This document shows, piece by piece, positions 5,192 through 10,997 of a DNA stretch of 10,997 nucleotides. Numbering within the stretch: position 1 is the stretch's first letter; every line of letters starts with the position of its first letter. Source of the DNA: Thermoanaerobaculaceae bacterium (GTDB lineage: Bacteria > Acidobacteriota > UBA4820); contig JAAZNT010000218.1 of the NCBI GenBank assembly GCA_012798145.1, positions 1 to 10,997 of the forward strand, in the 5' to 3' direction. The notes under the pieces were generated by a model that saw only the letters and a list, made by a program, of their open reading frames with translations, did not search any database and was not told the origin of the DNA. The position numbers and the translations under genes are program-made.

Positions 5192-6596
5192 ACGCCTCGT
5201 TAACCCATTTCAAAACAATTCTCAATAGCAAAGCGGCAAAAAGACTGCTTACAACCAAAACAAAGAAAAACCTGCTATGGGGAAGTTTGTCCCAAAGTGG
5301 CTCAATCGCTCCTGAAAGATAGTTTCCTATCGCTGTCGCGGCAAACCATCCTCCCATCATTAACCCTCTAAATCTTGGCGGAGCAACCTTTGAACAGAAT
5401 GAAAGTCCCATCGGGCTTAGACATAACTCTCCAAAAGTTATCACCGCATAAGCGCTTACAAGCCACCACACAGAAACAAGCCCCTTGTCGCCTCCAGAAA
5501 GGCCGGCAAGAGCCATTATTCCGAAAGATGTAGCAGTCATCAACATTCCTATTATCATCTTTCCCGGAGTTGACGGCTCAAGATTTCTCTGTCTCAAAAA
5601 CTTGAAAAGAAAAACAACAATCGGAGTTAAAGTTATTACGAAGAAAGGATTTACGGACTGGAAAAGTTCCGCTGGAATTTTATAACCCATAAACGGCTTT
5701 GTGCAATCTCTTCCCCAGAAAGTCAATGTAAAGCCGTTTTGGTGGAAGGACATCCAGAAAAGGATAACAATCGCATAAATTATAAGAAGGGAAAATATTC
5801 TCTTTTTTTCCTCCTCTTTAGTCAGGTTGACATTTTTCACCATTGAATCTTTATGATGGGCGATTTCGGCATGCTCAATATATCTTTTGAATGTTTGGAA
5901 AATCAAAACCGACAAAACCATTCCCATTGCTGCCGCCCCGAAAGCGAAAGACCACCCCAAATTGTTTCTCAAAAAAGAAGCCGCCATTGGCGCAAAAAGA
6001 GCCCCGATGTTTATTCCCATATAAAAAATGTTGAAAGCGGAGTCTTTTAGAGGGTTGCCCTCTTCGTATAAATTACCAACCATAACAGAGATGTTCGGTT
6101 TGAAAAGCCCGTTTCCGCAAACAATAACCAAAAGTCCCAAAAAGAAAATCCATCTTCCCTTTTTTCTCTCTGGCCCGTTGTATTTCGGCGCCGTCTCTTC
6201 GGAAGTTTTTCCCTCTTTTTTAAGTTCAATAACTTTTTGCTCCCATTTTTTGAAATTTTCTTTCTGCTCTTGCTCCGCTTTAGCAATCTGCTCTTCAATT
6301 TGAGGGGTCTCTTTGAGGGGAACAGATAAAAGCCCGTATCCGAGAGCAAGAAGAAGCCCTCCCAAAATTATTGTTTTCCTGAAGCCAAGAATTCTGTCTG
6401 CCACAAAACCGCCCGCTATCGGAGTGAAATATACAAGGGCGAGAAAAGTTCCGTAAATTGTCCCCGGATGGGGGTAATGAAAATATTCGTCAAGGTATAG
6501 AGTAAAAATAGCGAGCATTGTGTAAAAACCGAAACGCTCCCACATTTCCGTAAAAAAGAGAACTTTCAAACCGGCAGGATGTTTTAAGTTTTCCAC
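5163..6596 (-). CDS. Proton-dependent oligopeptide transporter (POT/PTR2 family, MFS)
   Basis: This is an inner-membrane symporter that should take up di- and tripeptides with protons. The 477-residue protein has the POT signatures in order. HPAGL (6-10) precedes the proton-coupling ExxER motif in FFTEMWERF (14-22) of helix 1. GNGLFKPNISVMVGNLY follows at 161-177, and the PTR2 signature FNIFYMGINIG at 188-198. SFHQNGFTLTFW (283-294) carries the helix-7 Gln, and FGELCLSPMGLS is at 388-399. Hydrophobic segments are consistent with about twelve or more helices. A Lys/Glu-rich hydrophilic stretch at about 97-147 sits between helices 3 and 4 and looks longer than usual. The start is GTG at 6596, chosen because GGAGGG lies four bases upstream and the protein then opens as the family does. 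It is a single gene convergent with glnE. Exact substrate range cannot be read from the sequence. Confidence 0.95.
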   Translation of the reverse strand: MENLKHPAGLKVLFFTEMWERFGFYTMLAIFTLYLDEYFHYPHPGTIYGTFLALVYFTPIAGGFVADRILGFRKTIILGGLLLALGYGLLSVPLKETPQIEEQIAKAEQEQKENFKKWEQKVIELKKEGKTSEETAPKYNGPERKKGRWIFFLGLLVIVCGNGLFKPNISVMVGNLYEEGNPLKDSAFNIFYMGINIGALFAPMAASFLRNNLGWSFAFGAAAMGMVLSVLIFQTFKRYIEHAEIAHHKDSMVKNVNLTKEEEKKRIFSLLIIYAIVILFWMSFHQNGFTLTFWGRDCTKPFMGYKIPAELFQSVNPFFVITLTPIVVFLFKFLRQRNLEPSTPGKMIIGMLMTATSFGIMALAGLSGGDKGLVSVWWLVSAYAVITFGELCLSPMGLSFCSKVAPPRFRGLMMGGWFAATAIGNYLSGAIEPLWDKLPHSRFFFVLVVSSLFAALLLRIVLKWVNEASKAGAESGS

Positions 6597-6622
6597 TTTT
6601 CCCTCCGCAACAAAGGTATAAA

Positions 6623-6649
6623 ACTATAAGAAAATTGAGATAATGTCAA
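6623..6649 (-). promoter_or_regulatory. Probable promoter of the peptide transporter gene
   Basis: On the minus strand a perfect TTGACA (6649-6644) and TATAGT (6628-6623, five of six consensus bases) are separated by 15 bases, a short spacer. The GTG start follows about 26 bases after the -10, with the GGAGGG ribosome binding site in between. A downstream alternative -10 (TAGTTT) would give 17 bases. Confidence 0.5.
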
Positions 6650-6821
6650 GGGAAGAAACTACTGATGTTTAGTAAAAATGCGGGAGAGAGAAAGCGAGAA
6701 AGGGCATCACGATTGCCGAAGGAAATGAGAAATATAGAAAAAAGCAATTAAAAACAAGGCCCAAATTTACCCTGATTTTAAAAGCCAAAGAGTATTATTT
6801 GCTTATTTTGATTTTTGCAAC

Positions 6822-7955
6822 TCAATAGTCAAATTGATTAAAAGTAATTATATCATCTTGAAAAGTGTATTCGTAGTAAAGGATAGGAATAGCAATATTT
6901 TTTGCATTGAAAGCATTAAAGGCCTCAAGAATGCTTTGCCATCTTTGGGTCGGTGTTCCATCTGCTCTAAATTTCCTGTTGAACAGGGGCGCTACAATTA
7001 TAGGTTGAATATTGGCGTTTATGGCTCCTTGAATATATTGCCTTGTCCAATTAACATACTTGAATATCTGTTTAGTTATATCAGGTTTTACATTTTCATC
7101 TTTAAGCTCAATTATCCGATGTTGACGAACATCCCTAGGCAAATTTAGAATAGAAAATATATCAATACTCCGCATGCCAACTCCGCACTTTACTTCGTTA
7201 CCAAGCCAGATGATTTGATTAGCTGAACCGGTAATAGCATCAAGTGAAGCATTAACGCCGAGACCAGCATTTTCTGTAAAATATGCTTGCAAATGGGCTT
7301 CGAAAGCTCGACGTTGTTCAAAAAGGTGTATGAGTTCATTTTGAATTGGTGGCGTAAGATTTGTTACCCCACAATAATGTCGTCTTCCGTTGGGGACGAG
7401 TGAAATCTCTTGATTATGTGAGTTGTATGTAAAGCCATCTGTGTTATTGTAATTGAGCCTCTGGTTATTGTTGATTCTTCGAATCATATCCATTAATCGA
7501 TCGGCTTCCTCTAATGTTAATGGAGTACAGCCCCTTTTACCTTTTAACTTCCTATAAATTAGGCTCCAGAGAATTTCTTTTGCAAAAACTGGTAAATCAT
7601 CGAGTGCTTGATATTCAACAACACCTCTTGCATAAACTTCTTCTGGTTCAAGACGAACTCTGTAAATTAATTTCTTGCCAAGCTCTTGCTCTAAATAAGT
7701 AGGATTTCCATTATCATAGATTACAAGAGGATTTATATCAGCAACTTGAAATGCGCCGAAGAATCCCCCTTCTGTACCAGAACTTATTCTTGTTTCCAAA
7801 TAAAAAATGACTCTGTCCCCTGCTCGTACTCTTTTTATATCTGCAAGTAAACCAATGTGGCTATTAACATTTCTAGCACCTGTACCTGCAAACAAATACT
7901 CAAGATGGATAGGAAAGGAAGTCTCATTAACAATAAATACATGGGTTGTGCTCAT
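6822..7955 (-). CDS. Putative restriction endonuclease: PUA/EVE-like N-terminal domain plus PD-(D/E)XK nuclease domain
   Basis: The 377-residue product most likely cuts DNA lacking the partner methylation. Residues about 1-110 open with THVFIVN and contain GLLADIKRVRAGDRVIFYLE (35-54) and GGFFGAFQVA (63-72), a pattern resembling PUA/EVE-like domains that bind modified or flipped bases; this is inference. A middle part follows (about 111-160, LWSLIYRKLKGKRGCT). The C-terminal half shows a PD-(D/E)XK layout: Glu219 in a helix, Asp265 in RSIDIFSI, Glu283-x-Lys285 in RIIELKD, then QIFKYVNW (296-303), a Q-x3-Y-x2-W helix as in NucS-like nucleases. Its ATG shares one base with the methyltransferase stop (TAATG), and AAGGAG lies inside the methyltransferase end, so translation is coupled. 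By hand count it has only about 14 Lys and about 31 Asn, unlike its lysine-rich neighbours, a sign of transfer. I do not recognise a named enzyme; the recognition site is unknown. Confidence 0.72.
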   Translation of the reverse strand: MSTTHVFIVNETSFPIHLEYLFAGTGARNVNSHIGLLADIKRVRAGDRVIFYLETRISSGTEGGFFGAFQVADINPLVIYDNGNPTYLEQELGKKLIYRVRLEPEEVYARGVVEYQALDDLPVFAKEILWSLIYRKLKGKRGCTPLTLEEADRLMDMIRRINNNQRLNYNNTDGFTYNSHNQEISLVPNGRRHYCGVTNLTPPIQNELIHLFEQRRAFEAHLQAYFTENAGLGVNASLDAITGSANQIIWLGNEVKCGVGMRSIDIFSILNLPRDVRQHRIIELKDENVKPDITKQIFKYVNWTRQYIQGAINANIQPIIVAPLFNRKFRADGTPTQRWQSILEAFNAFNAKNIAIPILYYEYTFQDDIITFNQFDY

Positions 7956-9109
7956 TATTTCTCCTTTTTAAAAAGAAAAATATATTCGTGTTTAAACATA
8001 TAAAATCCACCAACTAATGCTCTATACCTCCAAAGTTCTTTCTGATTTCTTTTTCCCCGTGTTTCTTCAAAATTCTTTACTATGATGCTTTTTAAAGAAA
8101 AATTACTTTTTAACACTTCCTGCATGCAACAAAAACCAAGAGGTATCCACTTGCCTTTAGAATATTTGTCCCCAATAACTAAGGCAAAATATCGCCCTTT
8201 TTCTAAATATGGAACTGTGTTATCTACAACTTCACCAAACATTTTTAAAAAGTCTTCCGTTGTTTTTGCATTGGAAAGATCACTATTATCTTTAGAAAAT
8301 TTGATGATGTCATGATAAGGAGTGTGCATTATAAGTAATTGAATTTTTTTTATTTTATTTATGTCAAGAATTTGCTTTACATCAATTTTTCTGCTGTCCC
8401 CAATATAGACTTCTTCAATTACATTTTCTCTATTGTTTTCTTTTTCAATAAGATTTCTTGCAACATTTGCCACTTCTGAATTTAATTCAATTCCTATTCC
8501 GTTTCTACCAAGTCGTTTTGCTTCTATTAGTGTTGTTCCACTGCCAAGAAATGGGTCGAAAACCCATTCTCCTTTCTTTGTGTATCTAAGCATCATTTGT
8601 CTGGGAATTTGAGGAATAAAATTGCCCCAATAATTTCCTGTATGCATTCCAGAATTATCTCTTTTATTTAGTACCCATAAACTATCTGTTATTATTTCAT
8701 CATACTCCTTCCATCTATGAAGATTTATATCATTTATTTTGCTTGTTTTAACCTTTAGAATTCCAAATTTAAGTCTATTAAGATAATATTTGACTCTCTC
8801 AAGAGTTTGAGAGTCAAGAATCTGATCTAACTCTGAACTTAAAATATCCCTTCTAAGAGATATTGTGTCTCCGTTTGGTTCAATGTTTAGCAATCCTTCG
8901 GTGTCATTTTTAACATTTGAAATCAGGTTTTTAAGGGTAATTATCTCATCTCTTATTTCTAAAATATTTTCTTTATTGGAAATTTTTTCAATCTTTTCAA
9001 CAAATTTTTCTTTGTTAATGATAATAGCCCCATAAGAACACGATACGGTTTCCAAATGTTTTAAAGGAACTTCTTTAATTTTGTCAAATTCTCTCATTTT
9101 TTCAATCAC
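7955..9109 (-). CDS. DNA N-4 cytosine / N-6 adenine methyltransferase of a restriction-modification system
   Basis: This enzyme transfers methyl from S-adenosylmethionine to an exocyclic amino group in DNA, protecting host sites from the adjacent nuclease. Of 384 residues, about 1-130 show no motif I know and may include target recognition. Then follow FIPQIPRQ (164-171, motif X-like), DPFLGSGTT (185-193, the SAM-binding motif I), GIGIEL (204-209, acidic end of motif II) and HTPYHDIIKFS (262-272) at the catalytic motif IV position, where (D/N/S)PP(Y/W) is usual. The end, KRNQKELWRYRALVGGFYMFKHEYIFLF (353-380), resembles a common N4/N6 methylase family. Motif order is X-I-IV, so any target domain lies in the N-terminus or after IV, not between I and IV. 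I chose GTG 9109, preceded by GGAAAG; ATG 9097 is an alternative. Target base and site are unknown. It is first in the two-gene operon. Confidence 0.9.
   Translation of the reverse strand: MIEKMREFDKIKEVPLKHLETVSCSYGAIIINKEKFVEKIEKISNKENILEIRDEIITLKNLISNVKNDTEGLLNIEPNGDTISLRRDILSSELDQILDSQTLERVKYYLNRLKFGILKVKTSKINDINLHRWKEYDEIITDSLWVLNKRDNSGMHTGNYWGNFIPQIPRQMMLRYTKKGEWVFDPFLGSGTTLIEAKRLGRNGIGIELNSEVANVARNLIEKENNRENVIEEVYIGDSRKIDVKQILDINKIKKIQLLIMHTPYHDIIKFSKDNSDLSNAKTTEDFLKMFGEVVDNTVPYLEKGRYFALVIGDKYSKGKWIPLGFCCMQEVLKSNFSLKSIIVKNFEETRGKRNQKELWRYRALVGGFYMFKHEYIFLFKKEK
8790..8817. repeat. Perfect 9-bp inverted repeat inside the methyltransferase gene
   Basis: TTGACTCTC (8790-8798) and GAGAGTCAA (8809-8817) are perfect complements around a ten-base gap. 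It lies in the N-terminal part of the methyltransferase reading frame (around the SQTLERVK residues). It could form an mRNA hairpin or be a palindromic protein-binding site, but coding constraint alone may explain it. Confidence 0.6.
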
Positions 9110-9131
9110 TCTCTTTCCAACTTAAAAAAAT

Positions 9132-9160
9132 ATTTTGTCAAATCTTTTCTGTAACGTCAA
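9132..9160 (-). promoter_or_regulatory. Possible promoter of the restriction-modification operon
   Basis: On the minus strand TTGACG (9160-9155) and CAAAAT (9137-9132; four of six consensus bases) are separated by 17 bases. Transcription would start close to 9125, shortly before the GTG at 9109. A nearer TTGACA overlapping the -10 is too close to the start codon to serve as a -35. Confidence 0.35.
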
Positions 9161-9369
9161 ATTGGATTTTACTGCCTTGGTATGCTTTCCTTAATTTCGA
9201 CCTCCTGATCATATAATAGATACGCGAAAATGACAGTCCCTATAATAAAACTTATTTAACTAAAAAAACACCAGAAATTACATTAAAATACTAAAAGTGC
9301 TTTACCTTGAAAGGCTTTAAAAATATCCTCCTTTTGAAAGTACACATTTTCTCTCCTCCTTTTTTCCTG

Positions 9370-9399
9370 TTACCATTTTTCTGTTTTTGCATCTATAAT
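9370..9399 (+). promoter_or_regulatory. Probable promoter of the tolC-adaptor efflux operon
   Basis: TTACCA (9370-9375) and a perfect TATAAT (9394-9399) are separated by 18 bases, ending 26 bases before the ATG. A shared sequence block (ATTTAAGTGTCAAGT, 9398-9412) starts inside the -10 and covers the likely start point, where a repressor could act. Confidence 0.5.
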
Positions 9400-9425
9400 T
9401 TAAGTGTCAAGTTTGGGAGGTTTTG

Positions 9426-10760
9426 ATGAAATTGAAATTTCTTGCTTTTCTGTTGTTGATTTTATTTTTAGCGCCGATTTTGGCACAGGAAGAAAAAAAG
9501 GTGACATTCGATGAGGCGGTTTCTATCGCTCTTGAGAACAACAATCTCCTTGCTTCTGCGAAAAATCAAATTGAAAAAGCAAAAGGAGCGAAATTGGAAG
9601 CTTTTTCTTACCGCTTTCCGAAGTTAGACCTCTCTTTATCTTACAGCAGAACAGATAATCCTGTTTATGTTTTTATGGGAAAACTAACTCAGGAGCAGTT
9701 TTCAATGATGGACTTTGCAATTGATCATCTTAATAATCCATCGCCTTTAACAAATTATCAGGGAAGAATAAGTTTTGCCCTGCCAATTTACACCGGAGGA
9801 AAAATCGCTTCTTATAACAGGGCGTCAAATTTTGGTTTGAAAGTTTCCGAAAACAAATTCAAAGAAGCAAAAGAATCTGTAATTGAAGGAGTTACAAACG
9901 CCTTTTACGGCGCTCTTCTCGCTTCTCAGGCGGTAAAAGTTTATGAAGAAGCGGTTGCGACTGCAAGAGAGCATGAAAGGCAGATTTCGCTTATGCACAA
10001 AGAGGATCTTGTTCTTGATTCAGATTTGTTGAGAATGAAAGTTTACTTAAAAGATGTTGAACAGGAACTTCTTTCAAAAAAAGTTGATTATGAGATAGCA
10101 AAATCTTATCTCTCTTACGCTATGGGAGTGGATTACCAAGCCGTTCCTGACGGGGATTTGACAACCTCTTACCAGATTGTAAACAGCGACCTTGAAACTC
10201 TCATAAAAATTGGCGAAGCGCAAAGGGGAGAACTTTTAGCGATGGAAAACCTTTTGAATCAGGCAAAAGAAGGAGTAAAAATAAAAAGAGCAGATTATTT
10301 TCCTCAAATTGGCTTTGGCGCTTCTTACGAGAGGGATTACACAAAAGAGGGAGATTTTGGAAAGAATTGGATGGTGGGAATTGAAGTAAAAATTCCCATT
10401 TTTGACGCAGGGCAAAGAAAAGGCGCTTTAATTCAGGCAAAATCTGACGAACTTTCCGCAGAATCTTACCTTGCAGATTTGAGGTTAAAAACAGATTTGG
10501 AGATAAAAGAATCTTATTTGAAACTTAAAGCATCTGAAGAGAAAATAAAGGTTTCTGAATCGCAACTTGAGCAGGCAAAAGAAAACCAAAGAATTGTTAG
10601 CAAAAGATACGAAGAGGGGCTTGCTAATATCACCGAACTTCTTGACGCAGATATAACAGTTACAGCGACAGCCCTTTCAAGGTCTAAAGCATATTTTGAC
10701 GCCCTGTCTCAAAAGGCAAAGTTGGCAAAATCTGTAGGCGGAGCAAGTTTTGTTAATTGA
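9426..10760 (+). CDS. TolC-family outer-membrane efflux channel protein
   Basis: Forms the outer-membrane/periplasmic exit duct of a tripartite efflux or type I secretion system. The first 20 residues (MKLKFLAFLL then LILFLAPILA) are a signal peptide with likely cleavage before Gln21. The mature part has the internally repeated OMF layout. LTFDEAV-like TFDEAVSIALENN (27-39) opens repeat one, with a beta-strand pair SLSYS (70-74) and FALPIYTGGKIAS (117-129). Repeat two has RADYFPQIGFGASYERD (288-304) and VGIEVKIPIFDAGQRKG (317-333). Long helices lie between and after (about 140-240, 335-435), with KRYEEGLANITELLDA (393-408) being typical. The length, 444 residues, is normal. ATG 9426 was chosen because GGGAGG lies five bases before it; the preceding TTG at 9423 is less likely. 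It is followed after 16 bases by an RND adaptor gene, so the pair serves an RND-type pump, probably with the pump gene outside the window. Confidence 0.95.
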   Translation: MKLKFLAFLLLILFLAPILAQEEKKVTFDEAVSIALENNNLLASAKNQIEKAKGAKLEAFSYRFPKLDLSLSYSRTDNPVYVFMGKLTQEQFSMMDFAIDHLNNPSPLTNYQGRISFALPIYTGGKIASYNRASNFGLKVSENKFKEAKESVIEGVTNAFYGALLASQAVKVYEEAVATAREHERQISLMHKEDLVLDSDLLRMKVYLKDVEQELLSKKVDYEIAKSYLSYAMGVDYQAVPDGDLTTSYQIVNSDLETLIKIGEAQRGELLAMENLLNQAKEGVKIKRADYFPQIGFGASYERDYTKEGDFGKNWMVGIEVKIPIFDAGQRKGALIQAKSDELSAESYLADLRLKTDLEIKESYLKLKASEEKIKVSESQLEQAKENQRIVSKRYEEGLANITELLDADITVTATALSRSKAYFDALSQKAKLAKSVGGASFVN

Positions 10761-10776
10761 CAAAAAGGAGCACAAA

Positions 10777-10997
10777 ATGAAAAAGATATTGCTATTGATT
10801 GTTTTTTCTTTCATCGTTATTTCTCTTGCTTGCGGAAAAGCGGAAAAGAGAGAAGTCAAGCCAAATGTTTTTAAAGGAAAAACAGGCATTGTTGACAAAA
10901 GGGTTTTTTCATCTGAAGAAAGCTTTGTCGGTTCAATCAAATCAAAAAACAGCGTCAATATTTCAACAAAAATGATGGGAATAATAATAAAACTTTA
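10777..10997 (+). CDS. RND efflux periplasmic adaptor (membrane fusion protein), N-terminal part, cut by window edge
   Basis: The ATG at 10777 has AAGGAG six bases upstream and lies 16 bases after the tolC stop. Only 73 codons are in the window. The protein opens MKKILLLIVFSFIVISLACG, a lipoprotein signal with a lipobox-like SLAC and Cys19 as the probable lipidated residue, anchoring it to a membrane facing the periplasm. After a linker, VFSSEESFVGSIKSKNSVNIS and KMMGIIIKL match the start of the adaptor fold (the usual pattern is a G-x-V/I strand, then V-x-I-x-x-x-V-x-G-x-I-x-x-L). In the family this protein bridges an inner-membrane RND pump to the TolC channel. The assignment depends on this short stretch and the tolC context. 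Most of the gene lies beyond the right edge. Confidence 0.8.
   Translation, partial: MKKILLLIVFSFIVISLACGKAEKREVKPNVFKGKTGIVDKRVFSSEESFVGSIKSKNSVNISTKMMGIIIKL

Larger units (their letters stand above)
9110..9425. other. Intergenic region between the divergent restriction-modification operon and efflux operon
   Basis: About 315 bases without a convincing gene. It holds the probable methyltransferase promoter (9132-9160, minus) and the tolC promoter (9370-9399, plus). On the minus strand there are three strong Shine-Dalgarno-like sequences: AGGAGG at 9206-9201, AAAGGAGG near 9335-9328, and AAGGAGGAGAG near 9361-9351. Only the last precedes a start codon properly: ATG 9347 opens an 18-codon frame ending at TAG 9291 (MCTFKRRIFLKPFKVKHF). 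The others lead nowhere, so this may be the remains of decayed genes or of the insertion that brought in the restriction system. I found no clear terminal inverted repeats or target duplication. Confidence 0.5.

Noticed and set aside
6028..6349. Frames of about 90-100 codons on both strands inside the peptide transporter gene
   Set aside because: Overlap a transporter with complete POT signatures; composition reflects reading in the wrong frame.
6679..6729. Tiny ATG frame (MRERESEKGHHDCRRK) between transporter and nuclease genes
   Set aside because: No ribosome binding site, low-complexity composition, and opposite strand to both neighbours.
6676..6828. Open plus-strand stretch of 50 codons ending at TAG 6826, reading ...GITIAEGNEKYRKK...
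   Set aside because: No ATG, GTG or TTG at a plausible position, a stop pair (TAG TAA) just upstream and no ribosome binding site. It may be a gene remnant, but I recognise no family.
9205..9250. TATAAT-like sequences at 9212-9217 and 9241-9246 on the plus strand
   Set aside because: Neither has a -35 match at 16-19 bases, and AT-rich DNA yields such hexamers by chance.
9200..9260. Possible insertion-sequence end (a GGGACTGTCATTTTC-type stretch on the minus strand)
   Set aside because: It vaguely looked like a transposon terminus, but I found no matching inverted copy at the other side, no transposase and no target duplication.
10677..10958. 93-codon minus-strand frame across the tolC-adaptor junction
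   Set aside because: Runs antisense through two well-supported plus-strand genes with ribosome binding sites.
1..10997. CRISPR arrays, tRNA or rRNA genes
   Set aside because: No regularly spaced direct repeats and no cloverleaf or rRNA-like stretches seen in intergenic regions.

Overview
The window is AT-rich, with lysine-rich proteins and frequent AGA/AGG arginine codons. It looks like chromosomal DNA of a Gram-negative (diderm) bacterium. The support is a TolC-type outer-membrane efflux channel followed by a lipoprotein-like RND adaptor, plus a GlnE-type glutamine synthetase adenylyltransferase. I cannot name a phylum from the sequence alone. Most of the window is housekeeping or metabolic, with one accessory module (restriction-modification) inserted between a transporter gene and an efflux operon.

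Layout: (1) 1-1728, minus strand, a tight and partly overlapping series. It runs from an ECF sigma factor, through a small soluble zinc-finger anti-sigma factor and SmpB, to the N-terminal part of AroA (EPSP synthase), which runs off the left edge. (2) 1729-2049, an intergenic stretch. It holds the sigma-operon promoter with an inverted repeat in its spacer. It also holds a compact promoter-to-terminator cassette on the plus strand that could be a small RNA or encode a very small protein. (3) 2050-2376 minus, CutA, divergent from (4) 2441-5191 plus, a two-domain GlnE. (5) 5163-6596 minus, a POT-family proton-dependent peptide transporter whose 3' end overlaps that of glnE by 29 bp. (6) 6822-9109 minus, a two-gene restriction-modification system. 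A DNA methyltransferase is followed, with TAATG stop/start overlap, by a nuclease that seems to join a PUA/EVE-like N-terminal domain to a PD-(D/E)XK C-terminal domain. (7) 9426 to the right edge, plus strand, a TolC-family channel and the start of an RND membrane-fusion (adaptor) lipoprotein.

How they fit together: the sigma/anti-sigma pair is a stress-type transcription switch whose operon apparently also carries ribosome rescue (SmpB) and aromatic amino acid synthesis (AroA). GlnE would set glutamine synthetase activity, and the POT protein would import di- and tripeptides. Both concern nitrogen supply, but they are transcribed toward each other and need not be co-regulated. The tolC/adaptor operon should export toxic compounds, and its inner-membrane pump gene probably lies beyond the right edge. 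The restriction-modification pair is the best candidate for a little-described system. Its nuclease is not a standard named type II enzyme that I recognise, it is poor in lysine and rich in asparagine compared with its neighbours, and its methyltransferase has a non-canonical motif IV (HTPY). I saw no CRISPR array, tRNA, rRNA or intact insertion sequence.
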